A stretch of DNA of 64,000 bases, from contig NZ_PYFX01000017.1 in assembly GCF_003020115.1 (NCBI RefSeq), positions 54,241-118,240 on the forward strand. The letters run 5' to 3'. Positions within the stretch are counted from its first letter, which is position 1. Each line of letters opens with the position of its first letter. The position numbers and the translations under genes are program-made. The notes under the pieces are model-generated. The model did not search any database. It saw only the letters and a list, made by a program, of their open reading frames with translations, and was not told the DNA's origin. The stretch comes from Bradyrhizobium sp. MOS002 (GTDB taxonomy: Bacteria > Pseudomonadota > Alphaproteobacteria > Rhizobiales > Xanthobacteraceae). Positions 26,250 through 36,240 of the stretch are shown here, in pieces.

Positions 26250-29200
26250 ATGGATCTGTCTTCTCGCTTCAGCGCGAGCGGACTTGGCGGCCTTCGAGTG
26301 TTGTCGGAGGACGGTGAACTCACTCTCGGCAGAGGGTGGCGTCACACAAGTGAAGGTATGCAAGTCGGCGTGCTGGTCAAGTTCCCGGCCGCGGAACGGC
26401 CAACGCGGACCGCCTGCGATCGCCTTGCCCACGAATTCTCCTTTAAGCATGAGCTGGACAGCACGTGGGCGGTACGCCCCCTTGAACTTGAGCGCGAACG
26501 CGGTCAGACCTTTCTGGTGCTTGAGGATGCAGGCGGCGAGCTCCTCGATGGGCTCCTCGGCGGGCCGATGGAGGTAGGAGATTTCCTGCGGCTCGCAATC
26601 GGCGTTGCCGCGTCCCTGGGAAGGGTGCACCAGCACGGCCTGATCCACAAGGATATCAAACCTGCCAGTATTTTAGTAACCACGGCGAGCAATGAGGTAC
26701 GGCTTACTAACTTCGGACTCGCGTCACGGCTTGCTCGAGAGCGGCAGGCCCCCTCAGCGCCCGAATTTATCGCCGGCACGCTCCCCTATATGGCACCGGA
26801 ACAGACTGGCCGGATGAATCGCTCAATCGATTCTCGAAGCGACCTCTACTCCCTTGGTGTTACGTTCTACCAGATGCTCACGGGAAGGCTGCCGTTCAGC
26901 GCGCATGATCCCTTGGATTGGGTTCATTGTCACATCGCTAAAATGCCGATACCGCCGTGTCAAAGGCTGGAGACGATCCCGCCCCCTATTTCGCAGCTCG
27001 TCATGAAGTTACTCGCCAAGATTGCTGAGGAGAGGTACCAGACCGCCGCCGGCCTCGAGCATGATCTTCGACGATGCCGCGCCGAATGGGAAGCGCAGGG
27101 CCGGATCGACCTGTTTCAGCTCGCAGAGCATGACTCCGCGGATCGGCTGTTGATTCCCGAGAAACTATACGGGCGTGCGCAAGAGGTCACCACCCTGCTC
27201 GGCGCATTCCAAAATGTCGTGGCGGTCGGCACTCCGCAAATGGTTCTCGTCTCCGGATATTCGGGCATCGGCAAGTCCTCGGTGGTGCATGAGCTCCACA
27301 AGGTTCTGGTACCGCCACGAGGTCTGTTCGCTGCCGGCAAGTTCGATCAGTTCATGCGCGACATTCCTTACGCTACGTTGGCGCAGGCCTTTCAAAGTCT
27401 GGTCCGGCACATCCTGAGCAAGAGCGAGACTGAGCTCCAAAGCTGGCGGGAGGCGCTTGCCGAAGCGTTGGGCGCGTACGGACGTTTGATTGTAGACCTC
27501 ATCCCCGAGGTGGAACTTGTCATCGGCAAACAGCCGGCCGTCCCCGATCTACCGCCGCACGATGCGCAGCGCCGATTCCAAGCAGTGCTGCGGCGGTTCA
27601 TTAGTGTCTTTGCGCGCCCAGAGCATCCGCTTGCGCTCTTCCTCGACGATCTTCAGTGGCTCGACGCCGCCACGCTCGACCTGATCGAAGATCTTCTGAC
27701 GCGATCAGCCGTCAGACATTTGCTGTTGATTGGCGCCTACCGAGACAACGAGGTCAGCGCTACGCACCCACTTTTGCGCAAGCTCGATGCGATCCGTCGG
27801 GCGGGCGCAACGGTACACGACATCGTATTGGCGCCCTTGAGCTATCACGACCTCGGACACTTGATTTCGGATTCCCTGCGCTGCGAGATTGGACAAGCGA
27901 ACCCGTTGGTGAAGCTGGTGTACGAGAAGACCGGCGGAAATCCATTTTTTGCTATTCAGTTTCTCTCTGCGCTCGCAGATGAAGCGATGCTGGTTTTCGA
28001 TCAAAGTCGGGCGCAATGGTCCTGGGATCTCGATTGCATCCACGCAAAGCGCTACACCGATAACGTCGTCGATCTCATGGTCGGTAAACTCGGTCGTTTG
28101 CCATCAGAAACCCAAACGGCACTTTGCCACCTTTCGTGCGTCGGCTCCAGTGCGGTGTTCGCCCTCCTTGAAACCGTCTGCGAGACGTCGCAGGAACTTC
28201 TTCATCATAGCCTCTGGGAGGCCGTTCGAGGCGGGATGGTGCTCCGCTTGGAAGACTCCTACGCTTTTCAGCATGATCGCATCCAGGAGGCAGCCTATTC
28301 GGTTATTCCTGCCGACGCGCGCGCCGAAGCGCACCTGCGGATCGGCCGTTTGTTGCTGGCGCATACGCCGCCCGACAAGCGCGAAGAGATCATTTTCGAG
28401 ATCGTAAGTCATTTCAATCGAAGCATGGCATTGCTCACCTCGCAAGACGAGCGCGAGCAACTGGCACAGCTCAATTTGACTGCAGGCAAACGCGCCAAGA
28501 ACGCAGCGGCCTATTCATCGGCACTGACCCATTTTGCAGCCGGCCGCGCGCTGCTGGCAGAAGATTGCTGGACGCGACAGTACCCTCTCACCTTCGAACT
28601 CGAATTTCACCACGCTGAGTGCGAGTTCTTGACCCACGATTTGGAGAATGCCGAAGAACGGCTATCGGTGCTTGCGAGTCGCACGAAAACCCTTGTCGAT
28701 CTAGCTGCCGTCACCTCTCTGCGCGTAGACCTGTACATAATGCTCGCTCGGTCGGCGCGCGCTCTCGACGTCGTACTCGAGTATCTCCGGCAGGTTGGCA
28801 TCGAGTGGTCGCCTCATCCATCCGATCACGACGTCCGACAGGAGTTCGATCGTTTGTGGCAACAGCTTGGAACCCGTCCGATCGAGAGTCTGATTGATCT
28901 TCCCGTGATGAATGACACCGGCACGCTCGCGACCATGAACGTTCTGTCCAAGCTCGTGCCGTCCGGCAACAACACGGACAACAACTTCAACTACCTGTTG
29001 GTCACGCGCATGGTGAACCTCAGCCTTGAGCACGGCAACAGCGATGCATCGTGCCTCAGCTATATCTCGCTAGCTTTGGCCTTGGCCACTGACTTCGGAG
29101 ACCACTCGACAGCCCTGCGCTTTGCCCAGCTCAGCCTCGATCTGGTCGACAAGCGCGGCTTGGATGCCCTAAAGGCCCGCATTTACCTCAGAATTGGGGG

Positions 29201-31754
29201 AGGCATCAGCCCATTGACCCATCATTTTCGAATTGGCCGCTCGCTCCTTCTACGAGCTTGCGATGAGGCAGATAAAATCGGTGACGTTCTTTATGCTAGT
29301 CATTGTCGCTCTCACGTTATCAAGAATTTGATCGCTTCTGGTGAGCCTCTTCACGAGTTGGAACTGGAGGCAGCGAATGGCCTCGGCATTGCGCGGAAGA
29401 CTGGTTCTAGTTTTGTTTATTGCATCATCCTTAACAAGCTCTACTTGATTCGGAGGCTCAGAGGCCGATCGCTCGATCTCAGATTATTCGATGATACAGA
29501 GGTCAATGAAAGCGACTACGAGCAGTACCTTGAATCAGATTCAAATCTGACGAACCCCAAGTATGCATATTGGACCCGAAAGCTACAGGCGTGCGTCTTT
29601 ACAGAAGATTATGCGTCAGGTGTTGATGCGGCCGTCAAGGCACAAGGCATGCTCCTTGGTCCGTCACCGGTCGAGCGCGCCGAGTACCACTTTTATGCTG
29701 CACTCGCCCGGGCTGGGTCTATCGAGGCCGTCGAGGGCGTTCGACCCGATCGGCAGACGACGCACTGGCAGGCTCTGACAGCGCACCACCAGCAACTTCA
29801 GATGTGGGCCGCGCGCTGTCCTGAGAATTTCGAAGACCGCGCAGCGCTGCTCGCCGCCGAGCTGGCTCGCCTGGAGTACCGTGACCTTGATGCCGAGCGT
29901 CTATACGAACAGGCGATCCGTTCGGCGCGCGCAAACGGATTTATCCATAATGAGGCGCTTGCTTGCGAAGCAGCCGCGCGCTTCCACGCCGCGCGCGGCT
30001 TTGAGGTGATCGCCGAGTTGTTTCTAGAAAAGGCCCACGCCGGCTATTTGCATTGGGGTGCCGATGGCAAGGTGCGGCAACTTGAGGCCCGCTATCCACA
30101 ACTGGTCATGGCCGGTCTGCGCGGCCGGAAAAGAGACGCTACTTCCACGGATCAACAGCTCGACGTGGCTGCCGTCGTGAAGGCCTCGCAGGCGCTATCC
30201 AGCGAAATGCTGCTGCCCGGCTTGATCGAGCGGCTCATGACCATCGCCCTGCAAAATGCGGGCGCCGACCGTGGCTTGCTGATCCTGCCACAGGAGAGTG
30301 ACTACCGCATTGAAGCCGAGGCGCGGGCGAATGGTGAGAAAATTGTCCTCCACTACGGCCCCGTAGCCGGTCCGGCTGTTCCCGAAGCCATCGTCCGCTA
30401 CGTCATGAGGACGCAAGAGAGCGTAATCTTGGACGACGCGGCTAAGCAAAATCTCTTCTCCGGAGATCCATATTTTGGTCTTCGCCAACAGCGATCGATC
30501 CTTTGCCTTCCACTCATTCGTCAAGGCGCAATGGTCGGACTGCTCTACCTGGAGAACACACTGGCGTCGCACGTCTTCACTCCGAATCGCGCGCGTCTCC
30601 TTGAGCTTTTGGGCTCGCAAGTCGCAATTTCGTTGGAGAACAGCCGTCTATATGGCGTTCTCCAAGAACGAGAAGCTAAAGTTCGGCGCCTTGTTGAATC
30701 CAATATCATCGGGATATGCATTTTCAATCTTGACCGTCGTATCATAGAGGCCAACGACGCGTTTCTCAGCATCGTGGGCTATGGCCACGATGACGTCCTT
30801 TCGGGTCGTCTGAGCCTCACCGGCTTGACGCCTCCCGAATGGGCCGGAGCTGAAGAACAGCTCCTAGCGGAGCTGGCTTCTACTGGAACCTGGAAACCAA
30901 GTGAAAAGGATTTTTTTCGGAAAGACGGCAGTCGCGTGCCCGTACTTGTGGGTGGGGCGAGCTTCGGCGAACTCCGCCACGAGGCCGTTGCCTTCGTCGT
31001 CGACCTGAGCGAGCGAAAGCGAGCGGAGGCAGAGTTGGCGCACGCGAACCGTGTAGCGACAATGGGTCAACTTTCAGCCTCCATTGCGCACGAAGTCAAC
31101 CAACCTATCGCGGCTCTGCTTACGAATGCCGGAACGGCTATGCGCTGGCTGGCTCGTCAGCCGCCAAATTTGGAGAAGGCGAAAACGTTGATTGACCGCG
31201 TCATCGGCGACGGCAAGCGGGCGGCCGAGATTGTGAGCCGGATTCGTGATTTCTCTAAAAAGGCGCCGGCTCAGAAGGAAGAATTGCAAATCAATGAAGC
31301 GATTCTGGAGATTGTCGCTCTGACTCGTGTCGCCATGTCGCAGCATAGCGTTTCAATGAAGCTGGAACTGTCAGAAGGGCTGCCCTACATTCTGGGAGAT
31401 AAAATCCAGTTGCAACAGGTCATCCTAAACTTGATCATGAACGCAATTGAAGCGATGAGCGAGGTACGCGAGGGATCGCGCGCGTTGCTGATCAGCACCA
31501 GCGAGGCCGAGTCGGGTGGCATGCTCGTTGCGGTAAGCGATTCGGGTCCCGGGCTGCCTCCGGCGAACTTGGCTCGCATCTTCGAGGCCTTTTATACGAC
31601 CAAATCGAGCGGTTTGGGGATGGGATTGTCGATCTGCCGCTCTATCGTAGAGGCGCATGGTGGGCGCCTGTGGGCCGCGTCAAACGAGCCTCACGGCGCG
31701 ATCTTTCAAATGATGCTGCCGACCGGAAACATCGCTTGGGAGCCCGAACCGTGA
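26250..31754 (+). CDS. Giant hybrid: Ser/Thr-kinase-like, AAA, GAF, PAS and histidine kinase
   Basis: About 1,834 residues. Domain order: an N-terminal protein-kinase-like domain (LIHKDIKPASILV as catalytic loop, GTLPYMAPEQTGRMN as activation segment); an AAA/ATPase domain with Walker A GYSGIGKSS and Walker B LALFLDDLQWLD; a long helical TPR-like middle; a GAF domain (about 1330-1480); a PAS domain (about 1485-1600); and a HisKA/HATPase_c sensor kinase with the phospho-His in 'SASIAHEVNQPIAAL' and G-boxes DSGPGLPP and GLGMGLSICRSI. The DFG motif reads NFG, which weakens the case for real Ser/Thr phosphotransfer; the same position is also degenerate in relatives I recall. There are no membrane helices, so it is cytoplasmic. 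ATG 26250 has CAGGG seven bases upstream; GTG 26217 is the alternative. No response regulator is adjacent. Confidence 0.92.
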   Translation: MDLSSRFSASGLGGLRVLSEDGELTLGRGWRHTSEGMQVGVLVKFPAAERPTRTACDRLAHEFSFKHELDSTWAVRPLELERERGQTFLVLEDAGGELLDGLLGGPMEVGDFLRLAIGVAASLGRVHQHGLIHKDIKPASILVTTASNEVRLTNFGLASRLARERQAPSAPEFIAGTLPYMAPEQTGRMNRSIDSRSDLYSLGVTFYQMLTGRLPFSAHDPLDWVHCHIAKMPIPPCQRLETIPPPISQLVMKLLAKIAEERYQTAAGLEHDLRRCRAEWEAQGRIDLFQLAEHDSADRLLIPEKLYGRAQEVTTLLGAFQNVVAVGTPQMVLVSGYSGIGKSSVVHELHKVLVPPRGLFAAGKFDQFMRDIPYATLAQAFQSLVRHILSKSETELQSWREALAEALGAYGRLIVDLIPEVELVIGKQPAVPDLPPHDAQRRFQAVLRRFISVFARPEHPLALFLDDLQWLDAATLDLIEDLLTRSAVRHLLLIGAYRDNEVSATHPLLRKLDAIRRAGATVHDIVLAPLSYHDLGHLISDSLRCEIGQANPLVKLVYEKTGGNPFFAIQFLSALADEAMLVFDQSRAQWSWDLDCIHAKRYTDNVVDLMVGKLGRLPSETQTALCHLSCVGSSAVFALLETVCETSQELLHHSLWEAVRGGMVLRLEDSYAFQHDRIQEAAYSVIPADARAEAHLRIGRLLLAHTPPDKREEIIFEIVSHFNRSMALLTSQDEREQLAQLNLTAGKRAKNAAAYSSALTHFAAGRALLAEDCWTRQYPLTFELEFHHAECEFLTHDLENAEERLSVLASRTKTLVDLAAVTSLRVDLYIMLARSARALDVVLEYLRQVGIEWSPHPSDHDVRQEFDRLWQQLGTRPIESLIDLPVMNDTGTLATMNVLSKLVPSGNNTDNNFNYLLVTRMVNLSLEHGNSDASCLSYISLALALATDFGDHSTALRFAQLSLDLVDKRGLDALKARIYLRIGGGISPLTHHFRIGRSLLLRACDEADKIGDVLYASHCRSHVIKNLIASGEPLHELELEAANGLGIARKTGSSFVYCIILNKLYLIRRLRGRSLDLRLFDDTEVNESDYEQYLESDSNLTNPKYAYWTRKLQACVFTEDYASGVDAAVKAQGMLLGPSPVERAEYHFYAALARAGSIEAVEGVRPDRQTTHWQALTAHHQQLQMWAARCPENFEDRAALLAAELARLEYRDLDAERLYEQAIRSARANGFIHNEALACEAAARFHAARGFEVIAELFLEKAHAGYLHWGADGKVRQLEARYPQLVMAGLRGRKRDATSTDQQLDVAAVVKASQALSSEMLLPGLIERLMTIALQNAGADRGLLILPQESDYRIEAEARANGEKIVLHYGPVAGPAVPEAIVRYVMRTQESVILDDAAKQNLFSGDPYFGLRQQRSILCLPLIRQGAMVGLLYLENTLASHVFTPNRARLLELLGSQVAISLENSRLYGVLQEREAKVRRLVESNIIGICIFNLDRRIIEANDAFLSIVGYGHDDVLSGRLSLTGLTPPEWAGAEEQLLAELASTGTWKPSEKDFFRKDGSRVPVLVGGASFGELRHEAVAFVVDLSERKRAEAELAHANRVATMGQLSASIAHEVNQPIAALLTNAGTAMRWLARQPPNLEKAKTLIDRVIGDGKRAAEIVSRIRDFSKKAPAQKEELQINEAILEIVALTRVAMSQHSVSMKLELSEGLPYILGDKIQLQQVILNLIMNAIEAMSEVREGSRALLISTSEAESGGMLVAVSDSGPGLPPANLARIFEAFYTTKSSGLGMGLSICRSIVEAHGGRLWAASNEPHGAIFQMMLPTGNIAWEPEP

Positions 31755-31854
31755 AGGGCCTGATCCTGCAAAAAGGTGAATGCGGCTGCTGGTAGCCGGG
31801 CCATTTGAACCATAGCTGCCGAGATTAGTGAAAAGAGATTCAGGAGGCGACTGG

Positions 31855-32703
31855 ATGCCGTTTATTACTCGAAAGAGCCCAGCGCTTGAGATGGTGGAGC
31901 CGACGACCGACGAAATCGCGGTGAGTTTGGATGGGGTGGGCCACTGGTTCGACGGACCGTCGGGCCGGACGCAAGTATTGAGCGACATTAACATCCAGAT
32001 AAAGACGGGCGAGTTCTTCACCGTGCTTGGCCCTTCCGGCTGTGGCAAGACTACCTTGTTGAATATCGTCGGCGGCTTCATCGAAGCCAAGGCTGGTGAG
32101 GTGGCTACTTTTGGCGAAGCTGTTACCGGTCCGGGCCCGGATCGCGGCGTCATCTTTCAAAGTTATGCGTTATTCCACTGGCTAAGCGTTTTGAAGAACG
32201 TCGAATTTGCCCTTCACGGCCACAAGCTTCCGAAGTCCGAACGAGCGGACGTGGCGCTTCAATATCTCGATCTCGTCGGCTTGAAGGACTTTCGGCACCA
32301 TTATCCCTATCAGTTGTCCGGCGGGATGAAGCAACGAGTGGCAATCGCGCGTGCACTCGCGGCGAATCCAAAGATCTTGCTGATGGACGAGCCGTTCGCA
32401 GCATTGGACGCTCAGATGCGCGAGGTCCTCCAAGAGGAATTGCTCGAAATTTGGCAACGCACACGAAAAACTGTGCTCTTCATTACGCATAGTGTTGATG
32501 AGGCGATCTTCCTATCGACCGACATTTGCGTTATGTCCGCAAATCCCGGCCGGCCGAAGGCGCTCCTGTCCAACAACTTGCCCCAACCCCGCGCGGATTG
32601 TCGAGCGCGGACTACAGCGGCATTTCAGGAAAGCAAAGAACGCATCCTCGGACTGATTCGGGAAGAGGTGCATCCAACCAGAATTCGGGGGCCGCTTCCA
32701 TGA
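31855..32703 (+). CDS. ABC importer ATPase, nitrate/sulfonate/taurine type
   Basis: 282 residues. Walker A GPSGCGKTTL, Q-loop VIFQSYALFHWL, signature LSGGMKQRVAIARAL, Walker B ILLMDEPFAAL and a switch His in FITHSVDEA are all intact. It resembles TauB/SsuB/NrtD. ATG 31855 follows CAGGAGG (31841-31847) at seven bases, a clear start. The stop overlaps the permease start (ATGA). It energises uptake by the permease and binding protein that follow. Confidence 0.92.
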   Translation: MPFITRKSPALEMVEPTTDEIAVSLDGVGHWFDGPSGRTQVLSDINIQIKTGEFFTVLGPSGCGKTTLLNIVGGFIEAKAGEVATFGEAVTGPGPDRGVIFQSYALFHWLSVLKNVEFALHGHKLPKSERADVALQYLDLVGLKDFRHHYPYQLSGGMKQRVAIARALAANPKILLMDEPFAALDAQMREVLQEELLEIWQRTRKTVLFITHSVDEAIFLSTDICVMSANPGRPKALLSNNLPQPRADCRARTTAAFQESKERILGLIREEVHPTRIRGPLP

Positions 32704-33500
32704 TGCGCACGCGCCTTAAGCAAGCCGCCAACGCTCTGGAGGCCAGACCGGCACTTGTCGGAACGATGTCCACATTGTTGCTTCTGATCATCTGGTCCAT
32801 TTGGGCGCGCGAAACGGAAACCATGCACTCCAGCTTCGTCGGCCCCTTAGAACTGTTGTACCAAGTCTATCTACTCGCCACGCAGGGTTATGGAGGCACA
32901 CCGCTATGGGTACATATCGCCACCAGCCTTTTCCGAGCGGGCGTAGGCTTCATTGCCGGCGCGATCGTCGGCATCTGCGTGGGTGTAGCGATGGGTTACA
33001 ATCGGATCATCTCAAGCGCGCTGGCGCCATTCTTTTCTTTCATTCGACCTATCCCGCCGATCGCGTACATTCCGCTCGTCATTCTCTGGTTCGGAATTGG
33101 TGAATTTTCGAAGATAGTCTTGATATTTCTGACGTCTTTCCTGTACGTCGCGCTCAACACCGCCGCGGGTGTGCGCGCGGTCCCGCAGGACCTTATCCGA
33201 GTCGCCCGCACATTCGGCATCAGTAATTTTCGGTTGTTCTATGCGGTCGTTCTACCCGAGGCGCTCCCCTATGTAATCGTTGGCCTGAAAGTCGCTCTAG
33301 CCTTAAGTTGGGCGGTGGTTGTCGCCGCCGAGTTGGTGGCGGCCCAGGCCGGGCTTGGTTACCTTATTATGGACGCAGCAACTTTCTTCCGCATTCCTGA
33401 TCTGTATGTTGGGATAGTCCTCATTGGGTTAATTGGCCTGTTGCTGGAGCGCGGGCTCACCATGTTCGAACGGCGCTTCGTACATTGGAGCGGCAAATGA
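32700..33500 (+). CDS. ABC importer permease, nitrate/sulfonate/taurine type
   Basis: 266 residues with six membrane helices. The EAA loop facing the ATPase reads 'ARTFGISNFRLFYAVVLPEALPYV' (in parts ARTFGISN, VLPEALPYV), as in TauC/SsuC. The start ATG 32700 overlaps the ATPase stop. Plus-strand readings further upstream lie inside the ATPase gene. Confidence 0.92.
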   Translation: MMRTRLKQAANALEARPALVGTMSTLLLLIIWSIWARETETMHSSFVGPLELLYQVYLLATQGYGGTPLWVHIATSLFRAGVGFIAGAIVGICVGVAMGYNRIISSALAPFFSFIRPIPPIAYIPLVILWFGIGEFSKIVLIFLTSFLYVALNTAAGVRAVPQDLIRVARTFGISNFRLFYAVVLPEALPYVIVGLKVALALSWAVVVAAELVAAQAGLGYLIMDAATFFRIPDLYVGIVLIGLIGLLLERGLTMFERRFVHWSGK

Positions 33501-33613
33501 TCGAGCCGCTGCATCGACATCACGGAGGAGAATTAACGAGCGTAATTTAGCAGACGGCGCTCCGCCGGCCGCTCCATCGCGATTTGGCGACACTCATCGA
33601 AGGGCGATAAGCA

Positions 33614-34642
33614 ATGCAACGACTTCTGTCTCATGCATGTCTCGTGATGTGCGCTTTGATTGGCCTGACAAATGCAGCTAAAGCCGCGAACGAGATTCGG
33701 ATCGGGTGGCAGCCAGCCGCCTTCTTCGAATTCTTCTATGCGCAAAAGGAAAAGCTGTTCGAGAAAGCCGGTCTCAAACCAACGTTCGTGAAGTTCACCA
33801 CGGGCCCTCCCATTCTCGCAGCAATGAAGGCCGGCGACATCGATATCGCCTTTGGGGGGTTACCTCCATTCATCGCCGGCGTCGTGGGGGGAATGGATAT
33901 TTCGGTCTTCTGCTGGCTTGAGACGGCGAATACCTCCTTGATTATGCAGCCGTCCGAGGAAATCACTTCTCCCAATCAATTAGCTGGAAAGAAGATTGCG
34001 ACGATTTTTGGCACCTCTGCGCACTTTACCTTGCTGAAATATCTGAATGCTGAAAAGATTCCACTCAAGGACGTATCGATCGTGAACATGGCCATCCCGA
34101 GCATGTTGCCCGCTTTCACCAACAAGGACGTCGACGGCATCTCCGTTTATGAGCCTTGGGGCATCAAGCTGATGAGCGTCGGCGGGAAACCAGTCGGACC
34201 TTTTACGGGTGCAAGCGGTTACGAGCAGCCGGGGATCTACTGGGGGCGCCGCCAATGGATGGCGGATAATTTGCAAACCATGAAGATGTTCCTCGCGGCC
34301 CTCGACGAGAGTTTGCGGGCGATTAACGCGAAGCCTGAGGCCGCCGCCGAGGCCCTCGCTCGCTACGCTGGCATGGATCCGGCCGATGCGTTGAAGATCC
34401 TCACGATGAACAAGCAGGTTTTGGTCAAGGACATGCGCGAGGCTCTTGAGGAGTCCTCACTTGCGCTTAGGCAGAAGCCTGGTGAGAAATATTCCGGCCA
34501 TGTCAGGTTTACCAAGGAGATGGCCGATTTCCTCCACCACAACGGCATTATCACGCGTGAACTCAGCTTCGAGGAGATCACGAAGGCCACAGCACCGGAA
34601 TATATGGAGGCCTACATTGCCTCGCGACCGCTCACCAAGTGA
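33614..34642 (+). CDS. ABC importer substrate-binding protein, NMT1/TauA-like
   Basis: 342 residues. A Sec signal ends near TNAAKA, then the NMT1/TauA fold begins with 'NEIRIGWQPAAFFEFFYAQ' and continues with GDIDIAFGGLPPF and DVDGISVYEPWG. Ligand is unknown: sulfonate, taurine, nitrate or a pyrimidine-type compound are all carried by this family. No monooxygenase or desulfonation gene is adjacent that would point to sulfonates. 113 bp separate it from the permease, with a possible GGAGGAG element inside at 33533. Confidence 0.9.
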   Translation: MQRLLSHACLVMCALIGLTNAAKAANEIRIGWQPAAFFEFFYAQKEKLFEKAGLKPTFVKFTTGPPILAAMKAGDIDIAFGGLPPFIAGVVGGMDISVFCWLETANTSLIMQPSEEITSPNQLAGKKIATIFGTSAHFTLLKYLNAEKIPLKDVSIVNMAIPSMLPAFTNKDVDGISVYEPWGIKLMSVGGKPVGPFTGASGYEQPGIYWGRRQWMADNLQTMKMFLAALDESLRAINAKPEAAAEALARYAGMDPADALKILTMNKQVLVKDMREALEESSLALRQKPGEKYSGHVRFTKEMADFLHHNGIITRELSFEEITKATAPEYMEAYIASRPLTK

Positions 34643-35035
34643 ACGAGCAGCCGGTTTTTTTGTGGTACAAGCGAGCTCACAGAGCGACTCGGGTTCGAGC
34701 GCCTGCTCGGCCTCTTCCTCGCTTTCCTCGTCGTCGGGGTGAGATGGGACGTTTGGAGGGCTCTGATGGTCGTCGGCGGAGCCTGTTTGCGTCCGGTTGG
34801 GCTGCGCTCGTTTAGCCGCTTCGTTTTCGCTGTTGCGACATGCTTTTTGTGTTGTGCGCTATAACGCACTCGCGACGACGCGTGGTTCGGGTAAGACGCG
34901 CGGGATTGATCGAGCATAGAGCGGGTCTAGGAGCGCTTATACGACTGGGTCGCTGTGCAGCACCCCTGGCTTCGCAGCAAAAGGCCGATGTCTCACCTCC
35001 AAAACTCGATTGCCATCTCAGCCGCGCTCAGCTTT

Positions 35036-35056
35036 CGCTGATCATTTCGATCAGCG
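35036..35056. repeat. Perfect 8-bp hairpin
   Basis: CGCTGATC (35036-35043) pairs with GATCAGCG (35049-35056) around a 5-nt loop. It lies in the spacer of repeat copy A and has no counterpart in copy B. Role unknown. Confidence 0.45.
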
Positions 35057-35144
35057 TCTGTACTCGCCCTTGATTGACTGCTTTGCACGCGCAAAGTTTC
35101 CGCTACCCTTGGTGTTTTTACCCGGCTTGATTTGACGACGTGTG

Positions 35145-35175
35145 GGCCGCAGCGATTTAACCTCCCGCTGCGGCC
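35145..35175. repeat. Perfect 10-bp hairpin inside repeat copy A
   Basis: GGCCGCAGCG (35145-35154) pairs with CGCTGCGGCC (35166-35175) around an 11-nt loop ATTTAACCTCC. The same stem and loop occur unchanged in copy B at 36452-36482, so the structure is the best-conserved part of the duplicated segment. Confidence 0.65.
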
Positions 35176-35329
35176 TTCACCGCACGGCAGGCCAGCGTGA
35201 TTCGGCGAGCGCCCCTCAAGCTGTACGCTCTATCGTTGAGTCCTCAAGTCGGAGGATCGTGAGAACGGCTAAAGCTCTGCAGCCGGAGCTTTCCCGTCTG
35301 CTCCGCCGATCGAGGCTTCGCAACAGCGG

Positions 35330-35668
35330 CTCGCGCCGGGCAGTGATCGCTTCCTCGCCACCAGCGGCCCGGACTGGGCCGAGCGCACCAAGCGGCTGGC
35401 GGCGCGGGTGCCCGGGCTAGACATTTTTTCGGATGGCCTGATTGAGCGTCAGAGCGGCGGCTGGATGATCACGGTCAAAGGGCGAGCCGTGCTCGAGTCC
35501 ATGGAGGCGCGCCGAAGCGAAGACGCTGTGATTGAGAAGGTCGCAATAGAAGCGGCTGCCGCGCTGGTGCCAGCGTTGCCGCAGCCCATGGAGCGAGCGA
35601 AGGGCCGACGCGAACGTCGCCAGCGCCGGCGCGAAGCCCGCGAACGCGCGCGAGCGCATGCTTCCTGA
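35330..35668 (+). pseudogene. 3' remnant of a small conserved hypothetical gene
   Basis: The frame reads 'RLAPGSDRFLATSGPDWAE', 'RTKRLAARVPGLDIFSDGL', then 'ERQSGGWMITVKGRAVLESM', and ends in an Arg/Lys-rich tail. The middle resembles the C-terminal part of a small Bradyrhizobium hypothetical protein I recall. Upstream there is no start or plausible N-terminus, and the beginning runs into repeat copy A. GTG 35408 could still start an 86-residue product. Confidence 0.4.
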
Positions 35669-35852
35669 TGGCCCTAAGTTGCCGGAAGGGCCGAAAGGTT
35701 GACCGTTGGCTCGCATTGGAGACGAACAACTCCGCCCCCGACGTCCGAGTTGCTGCTGTGCCGGGTTGGCCCGGAGCGGACAGCGGGGCGGCGAAGCGGC
35801 CGGGCACCCGCGGCGCGTCGCGCGAGATGGGCCCAAGTGAACCGCCGCGCAC

Positions 35853-35886
35853 GACTGATAAGGTTTGGCGACAATCTTTATCAGTC
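35853..35886. repeat. Palindromic element with ACTGATAAG core, copy 1
   Basis: GACTGATAA (35853-35861) pairs with TTATCAGTC (35878-35886); a G-T and a G-C pair extend the stem by two. The loop is about 12-16 nt. A related, longer palindrome with the same core lies at 46710-46749. Confidence 0.55.
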
Positions 35887-35987
35887 TAGAACCGTCTCCA
35901 ATTCGGATCGTTACAAGCAAGCCGACTGATGCCGCGTCCTTAAATTGTCATCAGATGAGGCGCCACCTTCCGCCGCTGCGCTCGTCT

Positions 35988-36089
35988 TCAGGAGCGGATG
36001 GCGTCAATCGCGTGAGCTATTAGAACCGCAACGCTTGCCGCGATTATGATCACTAACAACCAACTGATCACGTCCGTCTCCATCAACAT
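35988..36089 (-). CDS. Small single-helix membrane protein, 31-33 aa
   Basis: ATG 36089 (or ATG 36083, third codon) opens a short frame beginning METDVISWLLVIIIAASVA and ending LIAHAIDAIRS. One membrane helix takes up most of the protein, followed by a short charged tail. No convincing ribosome-binding site is present, which lowers confidence. I have a vague memory of similar tiny proteins in Bradyrhizobium. Confidence 0.35.
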   Translation of the reverse strand: MLMETDVISWLLVIIIAASVAVLIAHAIDAIRS

Positions 36090-36240
36090 TATGGAGTGAA
36101 AGCGCTCAAACGCGCACAGTCAAAAACAAGTCGCCGAAAAGCTTAATTTCAGCGATGGGCTGAGGACTCAAGGCAACTCTTGCGTCCGCAGTCGGTCCTA
36201 TCGGCGTAATGCCAGTAGCCGGGTCCCCACCGGCTAGATT

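Larger units (their letters stand above)
34943..35342. repeat. Mosaic direct repeat, copy A
   Basis: Three blocks of this stretch recur in the same order and direction in copy B (36241-36605). They are 34943-34980 (GACTGGGTC...TTCGCAGC), 35111-35209 (GGTGTTTTTA...GGCGAGC) and 35259-35342 (GTGAGAACGG...GGGCA). Blocks 2 and 3 are roughly 85-90% alike by eye; the spacers between blocks differ in sequence and length. Block 2 contains a perfect 10-bp hairpin. Confidence 0.75.
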
